From NCBI RefSeq assembly GCF_042477335.2, contig NC_091256.1:49493001-49557000 (forward strand): DNA of 64,000 nucleotides, given 5' to 3'. Made by a program: the position numbers and the translations under genes. This document shows positions 11,238 to 22,554 of the stretch, one piece after another. How positions within the stretch are numbered: position 1 is the stretch's first letter; every line of letters begins with the position of its first letter. This DNA is from Ovis canadensis. Lineage: Eukaryota > Chordata > Mammalia > Artiodactyla > Bovidae. The notes beneath the pieces are model-generated. The model was not told where the DNA came from and searched no databases. It saw nothing but the letters and a program-made list of their open reading frames with translations.

Positions 11238-12400
11238 TACTTAATTCAACAAACATTTAGAAACTTTTCAATAAATGGTTGTATATTTGGACAACAGAAG
11301 TATCATCTGACAACCTGTAATTTTCCTGAGGATTAAAATCACATTCTATTAATTTATATGCCCTTGGGATCTTTAGAAGCTCACAGACTAACAGGAAAGA
11401 CAAACATGTAAACAAATTACCATAACAGAATTTGATAAGGGTCAAATATCAAGAAATATCAATAACTTCAGATATGCAGATGACACCACCCTTATGGCAG
11501 AAAGCAAAGAACTAAAGAGCCCCTTGATGAAAGTGAAAGAGGAGACTAAAAAAGTTGGCTTAAAACTCAACATTCAGAGAATTAAGATCATGGCATCCAG
11601 TCCCATCACTTCATGGCAAATAGATGGCGAAACAGTGGAAACAGTGGCTGACTTTATTTTGGGGGGCTCCAAAATCACTATAGATGCAGCAATGAAATTA
11701 AAATTGCAGCAATGAAATTAAAAGACGCTTGCTCCTTGGAAGAAAAGCTATGACCAACCTAGACAGCACATTAAAAAGCAGAGACATTACTTTGCCAACA
11801 AAGGTCCCTCTAGTCAAAACTAAGGTTTTTCCAGTAGTCATATATGGATATAAGAGTTGGACTATAAGGAAAGCCGAATGCCGAAGAAATTATGCTTTTG
11901 AACTGTGGTGTTAGAGAAGACTATTGAGAGTCCCTTGGACTGTAAGGCGATCCAATCAGTCAGTCCTAAAAAAATCAATCCTGAATATTCATTAGAAGGA
12001 CTTATGCTGAAGCTGAAACTCCAATACTTCAGCCACCTGATGCAAAGAACTGACTCACTGGAAAAGACCCTGATGCTGGAAAAGACTGAAGGTAGGAGGA
12101 GAAGGGGACGACAGAGGATGAGTTTGAGTAAGCTCCGGGAGTTGGTGATGGACAGGGAAGCCTGGAGTGCTGCAGTCCATGGGGTCGCAAGGAGTCTGAG
12201 ACACAACTGAGCGACTGAACTGAACTATCAAGATAGAAACAATAGGAAAGGTGTATTTAGGAATGGCAAGAATTTCAGGGAGAGGTGGAAGAGGCGGACC
12301 TTAAGACCAGATCATTATGAAATTTGACTTTCAATTATAGGTGACAGAAATTTTCAATGAAGGGTTTTGACTTTGGGAGTGATAAGGACAGTGTGTCTCT
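11238..12400 (-). mobile_element. L2 LINE remnant split by BovB
   Basis: 11238-11446 and 12234 to about 12400 together read as antisense L2: 'attcaacaaacatttag', 'gctcacagactaacaggaaag', then after the gap 'ttcagggagaggtgg' and 'gggttttgactttgggagtg'. The BovB at 11455-12225 sits between the halves. Confidence 0.6.
11451..12225 (+). mobile_element. BovB LINE, 5' truncated
   Basis: Sense BovB from just before the RT motif (YADD at about 11474-11485) to the tail 'gcgactgaactgaact'. The duplication tatcaaga is at 11447-11454 and 12226-12233, overlapping the BovB start by a few bases. Several frameshifts split the frame (11494-11715, 11729-11914, 11905-12210). A 20-bp unit is tandemly duplicated at 11685-11724. 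Confidence 0.92.
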
Positions 12401-12608
12401 CTGTTCTATGGGTTCACATGTGTAGGGATATTAGTCTTACTAGAACTCAGACGTGCAGGGAGTTAATCATACTTGATAGGTCATGGCTTATTATCATTTT
12501 TTTTATCCTGACAAAACTCCTTTTGTTTATTCTCTTTTTATCCTAATACTCTTTCTCATTGTCCTTAATGCCTACCATATGCAATCATATTAGGTTTAAT
12601 GATACACA
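12401..12608. other. No recognised feature
   Basis: AT-rich spacer between BovB-containing blocks. Confidence 0.45.
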
Positions 12609-13586
12609 CTGCTGTTCACTGTTCAGTTGCTCAGTTGTGTCCAACTCTTTGTGACCCCATGACTGCAGCATGCCAGGCTTCCCTGTCCTTCACCAGCTCC
12701 CAGAATTTGCTCAAACTCATGTCCATCGAGTCAGTGATGCCATCCAACCATCTCATTCTCTGTCGTCTTCTTCTCCTGCCTTCAATCTTTCCCAACATCA
12801 GAGTCTTTTTCTTTTTTTTTTATTTAATTTTTTTAGTTTATTTTTAAGTTTTAAAATCTTTAATTCTTACATGCGTTCCCAAACATGAACCACCCCCCCC
12901 CACCTCCCTTCTAATGAGTCAGTTCTTCGCATCATGAGGCCCAAGTATCAGAGTTTCAGCTTCAGCATCAGTCCTTCCAATGAATATCAGGGTTGATTCC
13001 CTTTAGAACTGACTGGTTTAATCTCCTTGCTTGCCAAGGAACTCTCAAGAGTCTTCAACACCAGTTCAAAAGCATCCATTCTTTGGCATTCAGCCTTCTT
13101 TATGGTGCAACTCTCATATCCATACATGACTACTGGAAAAACCATAGCTTTAACTATCCGGACCTTTGTCGCCAAAGTGACATCTCTGCTTTTTAATATG
13201 CTGTCTAGGTTTGTCACAGCTTTTCTTCCAAGGAGCAAGTGACTTTTAATTTCATGGGTGTAGTCACTGTCCACAGTGATTTTGAAGCCCAAGAAAACAG
13301 TCTGTCACTGTTTCCATTGTTTCCTCATCTATCTGCCATGAAGTGATGGGACTGGATACTATGATCTTAGTTTTTTGAATGTTGACTTTTAAGCCAGCTT
13401 TTTCACTCTCCTTTTTCACCTTCATTAAGAAGCTCTTTAGTTCCTCTTCTCTTTCTGCCATTAGAGTAGTATCATCTGCATATCTGAGGTTATTGATATT
13501 TCTCCCAGCAGTCTTGAGTTCAGCTTGAGCTTCATCCAGCCTGGCATTTCACATGATGTATTCTGCATATAAGTTAAATAAGCAGT
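12609..13586 (-). mobile_element. BovB LINE, antisense, split by L1
   Basis: The reverse complement of the BovB 3' half, from the tail 'ctgttcagttgctcag' to the RT region ('cataagttaaataagcag'). Open pieces on the - strand (13292-12987, 13461-13264) encode the C-terminal region but are out of frame with each other. A short L1 end interrupts it at 12806-12912. Confidence 0.9.
12806..12912 (-). mobile_element. Short L1 3' end inside BovB
   Basis: T-rich sequence followed by 'cttacatgcgttcccaaac' and a C-run with 'cacctccctt' is the antisense tip of a ruminant L1. The BovB text on either side ('catcagagtcttttt' and 'aatgagtcagttcttcgc') is continuous without it. Confidence 0.75.
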
Positions 13587-13628
13587 TATATATACGTAAG
13601 ATTTATGTATAACGATACATATATATTT

Positions 13629-13905
13629 TTAAGATTTTATTTTTGGCTGCACTGGGTCTTTTTTGCTCTGTGAGAGCTCTCTCCAGTTGTGGTGAGCAGG
13701 GTCTACTCTTCATTTTGGTGCACAGGCTTCTCATTTTAGAGGCTTCTCTTGTTGCCTAGCATGGGCGTTAGGTGTGGGAGCTTCAGTAGCTGTGGAGCAC
13801 AGGCCCAGCTGCCAGGTGGCACTTCAAATCTTCCCAACCAGGGATTGAACCCAACTCCTCTGCACTGGCATTGACTTCTTAACCCGTGGACCACCAAGGA
13901 AGCTC
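13629..13905 (-). mobile_element. CHR SINE, long form
   Basis: The reverse complement of CHR: 'ttttggctgcactgggtc' at the left and the tRNA-like head 'aacccgtggaccaccaagg' at the right. Confidence 0.9.
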
Positions 13906-15215
13906 TAACAATATTTTTTTTTGTTTTATGTGTTCTTACAAAATGTGTACACTTTTAATTTATGTAAATGACAGTTTGTCACATAGTTCATTCTTAGTGG
14001 GCTTTTTTTTTTGCTGCCATTTTTTAGCATTTTTAATTAAACATTACGGTTTTAAAATGTATCCATATGGCTCTGTGTATATCTAATCTGTTTACTATAA
14101 TTGCTATACAGTACATAAGGGTGTGCAGTCATTACATTTTACTACCCACTCTTCAGATGATAAACATCCAACTTCTTACTATCATACCAAAAAAAAGCTA
14201 CAGTGAAAGTCCCCTTATGTGTCCTTCATACATCTGTATGAGAATTCCTTTGGCATATATATAGTTAAGAGCTGGGACTTCTCTGGTAGTCCAGTGGTTA
14301 AGACTCCATGCTTGCAATGCAGTGGGAAACAGTTCTATCCCTGGTTGGGGAAGATCCCACATGCTGCACACCCACCCCCCCAAAAAACCCCAAAAACATA
14401 CTCAAGAGCAGAATTACTGGTCACAGGGTATGTATATACTTTTTCCCCTGAAATTAATATTTTAAAAACTTCTTTAATTGGAGTATAGCTTTTTTACAAT
14501 GTTGTGTTAGTTTCTGCTGTACAACATGCATATACTTAATTTGACTATATCATGCCAGGCTGCTCTCCAAAGTAGCTACACTAGGTTACACTTTCACCAG
14601 TAATGAATGAGGGTAAATTCCCTCCCCTTGCCTACGCTTTCTAGTATTTACCAGTTTATTTGGTATAAACTGACATTTCATTCCTGTTTTTACTTGCATT
14701 TCTCTGATTACCAACCAGCTTCTCTTCATAAACTGATTGGTTTTTCAAGTTTCCTCTTCTGTAAACATCTTTGCCCCCCGCCCTTTTAATTCTTAGCCAT
14801 TTTTTCCCATTGGGGCTGCTGTCTTTTGTAAGAATACTTTCAAAATAGTCTACATTCTACTGTCCTCAGGTAGGTTTAGACATTACAAATACTTCTTCCT
14901 ATTCTTTCCTTTGTTAACATCATTTATAGAACTACTCAGTTTTGATATAATCACATTTGTTAATTTTTTTTTCTTACAGTTGAAGCTTTTATTTAAAAAG
15001 TCCTTTCTGACCTGAAATCACAAATATATTCACCTACAAGTTCTTCTATTAACTTTGTCATTTAACCTTTCACTTTTAGATCTTTCATCCATCCATAGTC
15101 CATTCTTTTATATGGTGTTAGGTGAAAGTCGGTCTTAATTTTCCCCATATAATGGGCCAATTTCCCCCAAATTATCTTTTTAACAATCCATTCTTTCTCT
15201 TATTGACTTGGAAGC
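13906..15215 (-). mobile_element. Old L1 LINE, antisense, with insertions
   Basis: Long antisense L1 text covering the 3' UTR and ORF2 end ('gctgctctccaaagtagc', 'acttgcatttctctgatta', 'ttttagatctttcatcc'). It is split by a CHR SINE (14272-14397) and by a short younger L1 3' tip at about 14470-14521 ('ttggagtatagctttttt'). Confidence 0.7.
14272..14397 (+). mobile_element. CHR SINE inside L1
   Basis: Head 'gacttctctggtagtccagt', B-box-like 'agttctatccctgg', and a C/A-rich tail. A short word aagagc occurs on both sides as a possible target duplication. Confidence 0.88.
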
Positions 15216-15269
15216 AAAACAGGTTTGTTTTTTTTTGGGGTTTTTTTTGGAAATTAACTGGCAGTTCTG

Positions 15270-15560
15270 CAGGGAATAGAGATGAGAAGCAGGGATGTCC
15301 AGGTAAGAAATACTGCCACGGTCCAGACAGAAATTAGGATGCGACCAAGGGTTTGGGGTGAGGGTAGAGAGGAGAATCAAATCTGAGAGATGTATCGGAG
15401 ATTGGAAATGTGGAGTGAAGGAGGAAAAGGAGCCAGAAACAACTTCAGTTTTGAATCTAGCACATTCTATGGCAAGAGGTGCAATTACTGAGATAAGGAC
15501 AGGAGTGTCAACAGGTTTTGAAGAGATGCATACAGCTGTAGAAATGTTGAGGCTTTGGTG
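15270..15560 (-). mobile_element. L2 LINE fragment, antisense
   Basis: Phrases such as 'ggtccagacagaaattagg', 'agatgtatcggagattgg' and 'gcaattactgagataagga' follow the order of antisense L2. Diverged. Confidence 0.5.
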
Positions 15561-15880
15561 CCTGTAGACATATTTTGACCCTCACATTATTTTAAAATGT
15601 GTGTGTAATTAAATAACATTATTTGATAGCTGGGAGGTCTTTTTTTTTTTTTTTTTTTAAAGATCTACATTCAGCTTCTTTCAAAAGATCAGGATGACTG
15701 TAACAACAAAACTACATTTTTGTCTGGCCTCAGTTGCACAGAACCCATCAACAGTTCCTACCACTTAATGTAGCAGGAGTTCCCCAACTCTGCACAGTCT
15801 GAACTGGACCCTGATTCTCACAGACATTTGGGATTGGGATCCTGGTAAAAGCAGAGTGATGATGGCAGAAAGGCATGGAT
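15561..15880. other. No recognised feature; T run
   Basis: Contains a T run of about 19 bases at 15640-15658. Nothing else is recognised. Confidence 0.45.
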
Positions 15881-16045
15881 GCTTGCCATCAGACTTAATT
15901 TGAATCCAAGGTTCAGCCATTTACTTTACTGTTCTAAACCTTTATTTTCTTATCACAAAGCATGGAGTACTCATCTTAATGGTTTCTTAGGAGAATTTAA
16001 AGAGAAAATGCACATAAAGCTCAATATTAATTGTTAGCAATCACT
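15881..16045 (+). mobile_element. MIR SINE
   Basis: The order 'tgaatccaaggttcagccat', 'cctttattttcttatcaca', 'aaagagaaaatgcacataaag' matches MIR sense orientation. Weakly conserved. Confidence 0.6.
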
Positions 16046-16157
16046 AGCTAGAAAAATATCCAAATAAAAATTGGAAATATAATTACAGAGCTGAGGAGAG
16101 AAACAACTATGAGCTGCTGATTGGAAAGCAGTGATACACAGCTCTGTCTTAAATTCA

Positions 16158-16272
16158 CGGCTTTTTTTCCCCCTCTGGGCATGTAGAATCTTAGTTCCCT
16201 GATTAGAGATCAAACCTGTGCCCCCTACAGTGGAAGGGCCGAGTCTTAACCACTGGCCCACCAGGGAAGTCC
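16158..16272 (-). mobile_element. CHR SINE, short form
   Basis: The reverse complement of CHR, with 'cttagttccctgattagag' and the head 'aaccactggcccaccaggg'. Confidence 0.9.
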
Positions 16273-16887
16273 TGTAATTTTCTTTATGACTGGAATGTCA
16301 GAACCTCCTCTCTACCACAACCGCATCTTCACTTCTTTAAATCCCTAAAACTTGACACACAGAAAGAATTTCATAAATGTTTGCGGGGAACAAAAAAGAA
16401 CAATGGGTAAAGGATCTATAAAAATAAACAAACAGACATTTTCTTTCATTTGTAAAACAGAAGAAAAATGACGTTACCAACTTACCTAAGTTTATTCCTG
16501 TCAGCCCAGCTGCACATTTCCTGCAAATAAAAATGTTAACCAAGGCATACAGTTGCATTCTGTACTCCTAGTTCCCAGGAAAAGGTCGCAAAAGGACACA
16601 CACTTAGTCATGTAGGTTGCAAAATATATCTCTAATCCTCCCCAGTAAAATATTATTTAGACAGTATTTAGAAGAAGTATTTGTTGTATGTAATAATACC
16701 AACAAAACCCAACCAAAGAATACAAACAATTCTGATTTAGTGTGGAAAACTTCAAAGAAAAGATGGTTTGTGGGAATTGGTTTATCTTTTACTATGGTGA
16801 CATATATATATATATATATATAGTTAACCTCTGAATTCTCCACAGAAACTTTTAACTCTTTAGAGAGCTAATTCTTAGGAAGGTTGA
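16273..16887. other. No recognised gene; (TA)n microsatellite
   Basis: Unique-looking sequence. A (TA)n run lies at 16802-16822. Short open frames here have no recognisable product. Confidence 0.45.
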
Positions 16888-17605
16888 TAATAAGTCCAGG
16901 GTCCCCGAAGATGAGAAAGGGGTCTGGGGTTCTTGAGGAGACAGGGGTCTGGAATTTGCAATGAGAAGGAAAGGACAAAGGTTGTGGGTTTTTTTTTTCC
17001 TCTACATTCCTAGTCACATAAAACGTTTTTTTGTTGTTGTTGTTGTTTTTTAAGCCTAGAACTGATGATTACACAACAACTCACCTTAAACTCTGTCAGT
17101 TCAGTTCAGTCGCTCAGTCGTGTCTGACTCTTTGCGACCCCATGAATCGCAGCACGCCAGGCCTCCCTGTCCATCACCATCTCCCGGAGTTCATCCAAAC
17201 TCATGTCCATCGAGTCCATGATGCCATGATGTACTAAGGATTATATAACAACAATGTAACCTGCTTGAGGACAGTTTCTCCTTCCTGAAAACCTTCTGGC
17301 TAATCCTGCTATCTTAAAATGTAAGTTATGGGAGTGGGTCTAGTAAGATCTTTACAACCTTGAGACATTCTTTTGATTTATTGTAATAACTAATTTAAAA
17401 AGTATATAACTCCCTTGCTATCACTAGCAAGGGGGGCACTCTCCGTCCCCCTTCTGATGTCTATGTCAGAAGCTTTCTCTGTCCCTTTTTATACTTTAGT
17501 AAAACTCTGCTACACAAAAGCTCTTGAGTGATCAAGCCCGGTCCCTGGTCCCGAAGCTAAATCTTCCTCAAAGATCACGAATCACACATTGTCCACCGTA
17601 AGCTA
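16888..17605 (+). mobile_element. Solo ERV LTR (ruminant), split by BovB
   Basis: A U3-like part (16888-17096, 'ccagggtccccgaagatgag') continues after an inserted BovB tip (17227 on, 'tactaaggattatataaca'). The TATA-like 'agtatataactccc' is near 17401, a polyadenylation-like 'tagtaaaactctgctac' is near 17497, and a U5-like 'tgatcaagcccggtccctgg' follows. A (gtt)n run is at 17029-17046. No internal retroviral genes are present. This is an old endogenous retrovirus trace. Confidence 0.75.
17097..17226 (-). mobile_element. BovB 3' tip inside ERV LTR
   Basis: Antisense 5'-truncated BovB of about 130 bp, starting with the tail 'cagttcagttcagtcgctca' and stopping at 'gatgccat'. The LTR reads across it ('ttaaactctgt' before and 'tgtactaagg' after). 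At most 3-4 bp are duplicated. Confidence 0.9.
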
Positions 17606-17809
17606 TCACCCTGTAAACCTCATGCTTCTGCTAAACACATTTTCCACATTTACTTCAAATTCATTTCTTCAGGATACCCTGGTTATTTGTTCTTTTCATA
17701 GTATGTAAAATTGAAGTTGTCCCAATGTCCTAATACCCGGATGTTACTGCATCCTGATCTCACTCTTTGCAGGTAAGGAAAATAATCATATTAAGTTTGA
17801 GAAAGTATT
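17606..17809. other. Unassigned spacer
   Basis: No repeat recognised. At 17763-17778 a pyrimidine tract, CAG and GTAAGG are directly juxtaposed (see findings). Confidence 0.45.
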
Positions 17810-18300
17810 CAGTTCAGTTCAGTCGCTCAGTTGTGTCTGACTCTTTGCGACCCCATGAATTGCAGCACGCTAGGGCCTCCCTGTCCATCACCAACTCCCA
17901 GAGTTCACTCAAACTCACGTCCATCGAGTCGGTGATGCCATCCAGCCATCTCATCCTCTGTCGTCCCCTTCTCCTCCTGCCCCCAATCCCTCCCAGCATC
18001 AGAGTCTTTTCGAATGAGTCAACTCCCCGCATGAGGTGGCCAAAGTATTGGAGTTTCAGCTTCAGCATCATTCCTTCCAATGAACACTCAGGACTGATCT
18101 CCTTTAGGATGGACTGGTTGGATCTCCTTGCAGTCCAAGGGATTCTCAAGAGTCTTCTCCAACACCACAGTTCAAAAGCATCAATTCTTCAGCGCTCAGC
18201 CTTCTTCACAGTCCAACTCTCACATCCATACATGACCACTGGAAAAACCATAGCCTTCACTAGACGGACCTTAGTCGGCAAAGTAATGTCTCTGCTTTTT
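17810..18300 (-). mobile_element. BovB LINE, 5' truncated, antisense
   Basis: Begins with the tail 'cagttcagttcagtcgctca' and ends at 'aatgtctctgctttttt'. An open frame on the - strand (18149-17814) covers only the BovB C-terminal region. No RT core is present. Confidence 0.93.
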
Positions 18301-18354
18301 TGCAGAGACAAAAAAGGTTGCATCAGCGTAAATTAAGTGACACACCCACCATTG

Positions 18355-18722
18355 CCAAGACATTCCAAGTATAACCATCAGAGATCAAAAAACGGGTGAT
18401 AAAAATAAAAAATGCATGGCAGCCCAATTTCTGGAAATCTCTGCCCCTTCCCCACAACAGTTGGAATAATCCTCCCATCATTAACCTATGAAATTACCCA
18501 GTCCATAAAAACTAACAAAGCCATATTTCAAGACCTCTCATTTTCTGAGATGGCCCACTCTATGGAGTGTGTTTCTCTCTAAATAAATCCATCTCTTACC
18601 TATCAGTCTCTCACTGAATTCTTTCTGCAATGAGACATCAACTGAGCTTTATTAAGTCTTGAAACCAGGTGTGTGATCTCAGTTAAAAAACCGTGGGTTC
18701 AGGTCCCAATTTGAATTGCATG
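18355..18722 (+). mobile_element. Second solo ERV LTR remnant
   Basis: The order 'ctgccccttccccacaac', 'cccataaaaact' (TATA-like), 'gatggcccactc', 'gtgtttctctctaaataaat' (polyadenylation signal), 'ctgcaatgagacatcaa' is that of a ruminant class I LTR. It is unlike the LTR at 16.9 kb. The left edge is uncertain. Confidence 0.65.
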
Positions 18723-20170
18723 GCTTCACAGTAATATTATCATACCCCTTAAAATTAACAATTAAAAAAAGGCTAACATCTAGTTCAGGAGAAATTTAGC
18801 TGTATGGAAGTTTTCAAGAATGAATCAAGATTACAAGTCTTTCAATAAGGCTTGATAAGCTTTCAATAAGGCTAAGAATTCAGAAGAAAAGAACTTCAAA
18901 ACTAAAGACTGCAATCTCATTTTTTTCTTGTGCTGCTCTGCAAATATAAATCTGGACACTCAGATTCCAAAAGAAGATAAAAATAGTCTATGAATCAAAA
19001 CCATTAATCATATCCTGTTATTTTTAGTTATGTTTCTTCCTGATATTTTAACTCAAAATCAGTTTAATATGTCTAATCACACTTTTTTTTTTTTAGGGAA
19101 AAAATATTTTAGGTTGAGGTGGAAAATTCTGACCAAAAGATACACTGAAAGCTAAATCAGGGTGGTTGTCAGAGTCTGTATCCATGACCTTGGATGAAGT
19201 GTTACTTAGTCACTTGGAAAGTCTTATATTAATAATCCGTCCTATGACTCAACTATCTGCCTCATAACACCCTCACAAAACACCCTCAAAAAATTCACAC
19301 CTAGAAATGTAAAAAGTCACAAAAAATTAATGATAATTGGGTGACAGGTCACATTACCTTCCATACTAAAAGCAGACGCTAATAACAGAAATTTTGAGAT
19401 AGCTTGTAAAAAAAAAAAAAAATCTCTGAGTAAACTTTGGAGTCAAAGTACCAGCGTTTTGCTTCTGTTGGAAGACCCCGCCATACACAGAAGGTGCTCA
19501 AGAACACCTGCTGACTGGGTTTAACACTGGAACTAAACTTTTTTGACATAGTAGCTATTCAATTCCTGATTATGTAAAATGCAACGGATATGTGTTACTT
19601 CACATTCTGGAACCGAGGAGGAGAAAAGTTTTTTTCTCATACGTGTTTTGCTCTGCACTCAGTGTTTTATCTGCTGTCCCCAATTTATACATTTATATTC
19701 AGGGTTCATGCTGAATTTGCATCTGTGTGAATGGAGACTGCAGCATCTCTACTTCAACCCCACTCCCAAATTTCAGGAAAGCCAGAGGACTGTCCATGGA
19801 GTAGGTGATAATGGGGGCATTTTCTGGACACTGATAGGAAGGTACTGGTCAACATTTTATTTTTATACTAATTCTTCTGGAATTACTCTACTAATTCCAG
19901 AAAGTCTACTCGGTAAGAACATCAGACCTCTGCAGACAATTCTGCTTCATCTTTTCCTGACCTAGAATTCACTAGACCTAAGTACACTTTACATTATCAT
20001 GTATGCTTCTAATCACATACCAGCTTGTATATAAACACATTCCATCAGCTCACATACCAGTTTGGCAGCACAGCTTTACTCCCAACAGTAATATGAATAA
20101 AACAATAGCACTTGGCCTCTCTCTGAAGCTGTAGACTGAACTTTGCAGGAGGGATGATATGGGCAAAAAA
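18723..20170. other. No recognised gene or repeat
   Basis: About 1.4 kb of apparently unique AT-rich sequence. The one long open frame (19579-19965, +) has no recognisable domain and no splice context; I treat it as chance. Confidence 0.45.
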
Positions 20171-20177
20171 ATTTATA

Positions 20178-21344
20178 TCCAGCTCAGTTCAGTCACCCAG
20201 TCAAGTCCAACTCTTTGCAATCCCATGAACTACAGCACGCCAGGCCTCCCTGTCCATCATCAACTCCCAGAGTTCACTCAAACTCATGTCCATCGAGTCG
20301 GTGATGCCATCCAGCCATCTCATCCTCGGTCGTCCCCTTCTCCTCCTGCCCCCAATCCCTCCCAGCATCAGGATCTTTTCCAATGAGTCAACTTTTCACA
20401 TGAGGTGGCCAAAGTATTGGAGTTTCAGCTTTACCATCAGTCTTTCCAATGAATACCCAGGACTGATCTCCTTTAGGATGGACTAGTTGGATCTCCTTGC
20501 AGTCCAAGGGACTCTCAAGCATCTTCTCCAACACCACAGTTCAAAAACATCAATTCTTCAGCGCTCAGCTTTCTTCACAGTCCAATTCTCACATCCATAC
20601 ATGACCCCTGGAAAAACCATAGCCTTGACTAGATGGACCTTTGTTAGCAAAGTAATGTCTCTGCTTTTTAATGTGCTGTCTAGGTTGGGCATAACTTTCC
20701 TTCCAAGGAGTAAGCTTCTTTTTTTAATTTCATGGCTGCAGTCACCATCTACAGTGATTTTGGAGCCCCCCAAAATAAAGTCTGACACTGTTTCCACTCT
20801 TTCCCCATCTATTTCCCATGAAGTGATGGGACCAGATGCCATGATCTTCGTTTTCTGAATGTTGAGCTTTAAGCCAACTTTTTCACTCCCCTTTCACTTT
20901 CACCAAGAGGCTCTTTAGTTCTTCTTCACTTTCTGCCATAAGGGTAATGTCATCTGCATATCTGAGGTTATTGATACTTCTCCTGGCAATCTTGATTCCA
21001 GCTTGTGCTTCTTCCAGCCCAGCGTTTCTCATGATGTACTCTGCATAGAAGTTAAATAAGCAGGGTGACAATATACAACCTTGACATACTTCTTTTCCTA
21101 TTTGGAACCAGTCTGTTGTTCCATGTGCAGTTCTAACTGTTGCTTCCTGACCTGCATATAGGTTTCTCCAGAGGCAGGTCAGGTGGTCTGGTATTCCCAT
21201 CTCTTTCAGAGTTTTCCACAGTTGATTGTGATCCACCGAGTCAAAGGCTTTGGCATAGTCAATAAAGCAGAAATAGATGTTTTTCTGGAACTCTCTTGCT
21301 TTTTCGATGATCCAGCGGATATTGGCAATTTGATCTCTGGTTCC
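20178..21344 (-). mobile_element. BovB LINE, antisense, RT core present
   Basis: Runs from the tail 'ctcagttcagtcacccagtc' to the text upstream of the RT domain. Open - strand frames at 21380-20883 (RT core with intact YADD, 'NNLRYADDITLMAES') and 20842-20558 (C-terminal) are separated by frameshifts. The duplication atttata is at 20171-20177 and 21345-21351. Confidence 0.92.
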
Positions 21345-21403
21345 ATTTATACTACCTAGAACCAAAATCAAACCAACCAACCAACAAAAACTGATGTGGC
21401 TTG

Positions 21404-21676
21404 GGCTTCCCTGGTGATCCAGCGGTTAAGAGTCAAGCCCTAGTTTGGGGAGATCTTACGCTGCAGAGCAACTAAGCCCGTGTGCCACAACTACTGAGCC
21501 TGTGCTCTAGTCCGGGAGCTGCAACTACTGAAGCCCAGGAACTCTAGAGCCTGTGTTCTGCAATAAGAGAAACCACCACAATGAAGACTAGTCCCCGCTC
21601 ACTGCAACTAGAAAAAGCCTGCACACAGCAAAGAAGGTCTAGCACAGCCAAAAACAACTAACTGAATTTTTTTAAG
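21404..21676 (+). mobile_element. CHR SINE with 16-bp target duplication
   Basis: Head 'ggcttccctggtgatccagc', long body with 'gggagctgcaactactgaag', and an A/T-rich tail. A perfect 16-bp duplication, aaactgatgtggcttg, is at 21388-21403 and 21677-21692. An (aacc)n-like stretch lies just upstream at 21370-21388. Confidence 0.96.
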
Positions 21677-21774
21677 AAACTGATGTGGCTTGACCAAGTT
21701 TTTCTTATTAGCTATACTCCTTTCTCAATCGTCTTTGTGAACAGGAATAATGCCTTCAGTATATTTGCTTTCTT

Positions 21775-21960
21775 AGAAAACTACATCAGAATCATAGAAA
21801 GAATTTTTTAAAAACATGAATCCCCAGGAACCCCCAACCCTTTATCACAAATACCGAAGTATGAGACTCAAGAATCTGTGATCTTAAGTTCCTCAGGTGC
21901 TTTTTCTATGGCCAGCACCAACAGTGTGTGAGAATCACTGCCCAGAATACCTAGAACATC
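21775..21960. mobile_element. MER5-type hAT DNA element remnant
   Basis: 'cagaatcatagaaag' at the left, 'ttaagttcctcaggtgctt' in the middle and 'gtgtgagaatcactgccc' at the right fit the near-palindromic MER5A consensus. Confidence 0.55.
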
Positions 21961-21994
21961 ACTCTATATAGTTACTTTATATAAATTTTTAAAT

Positions 21995-22120
21995 GTTTAT
22001 TTATTTGGCTACACTGGCATCTGGCATTTGGTATCTAGTTCCCTGACCAGGAATCAAACCCAGGTCCCAGGTCCCCTGCATTGGGAGGCTGGAGTCTTAG
22101 CCACTGGATCACCAGGGCTA
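21995..22120 (-). mobile_element. CHR SINE, short form
   Basis: The reverse complement, with 'agttccctgaccaggaatca' and the head 'cttagccactggatcaccag'. Confidence 0.92.
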
Positions 22121-22554
22121 TAAAAACCCTACAAATGTTTTATACACACACACACAGAGACATATATTTGATGAATGAATGAATAAGTCAAGACTGGAAA
22201 TCAGCAACTCTCTGAGTTCTAACCACACCCAAGATCTACTGGTCTAGTCTCTTCTTTCTTTTGTTTTTATATGTATGACTTCATTGAATTTTCCTAAAGA
22301 ACCTTTGATCTCAGCCCTCTTGTACAGATAAGGTCTAGTCTCTTCTGTTTTGCAGCTTGCATTGTCTGACCTAGACAGATGCTGACTGAATTCTGATCTG
22401 TGTGACCTCACCCCATTCCACCCCAAGCAGCCACCAACAATCCTACTCAGCCAAAAAACAGTGATAAGAAAACTGCTTTATTTTAACCCCTCGACCAGTA
22501 AAGTAAATAGACTGAAATCATAAACCCTGGCCTCACAGAAATACCTCCTGATAT
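22121..22554. other. No recognised gene
   Basis: Contains a short (ac)n run near 22141 and otherwise unassigned sequence. Confidence 0.45.

Noticed and set aside
19579..19965. 128-codon + strand frame in apparently unique DNA
   Set aside because: No recognisable motif, unusual composition and no supporting splice or promoter signals. Chance frames of this size occur in 64 kb.
17097..21344. Tandem array of BovB copies
   Set aside because: The copies have different truncation points, divergence and flanks, so they are separate insertions and not an array.
20883..21380. 165-codon - strand frame as a host reverse-transcriptase gene
   Set aside because: A BovB RT fragment with frameshifts downstream and a target duplication around the element.
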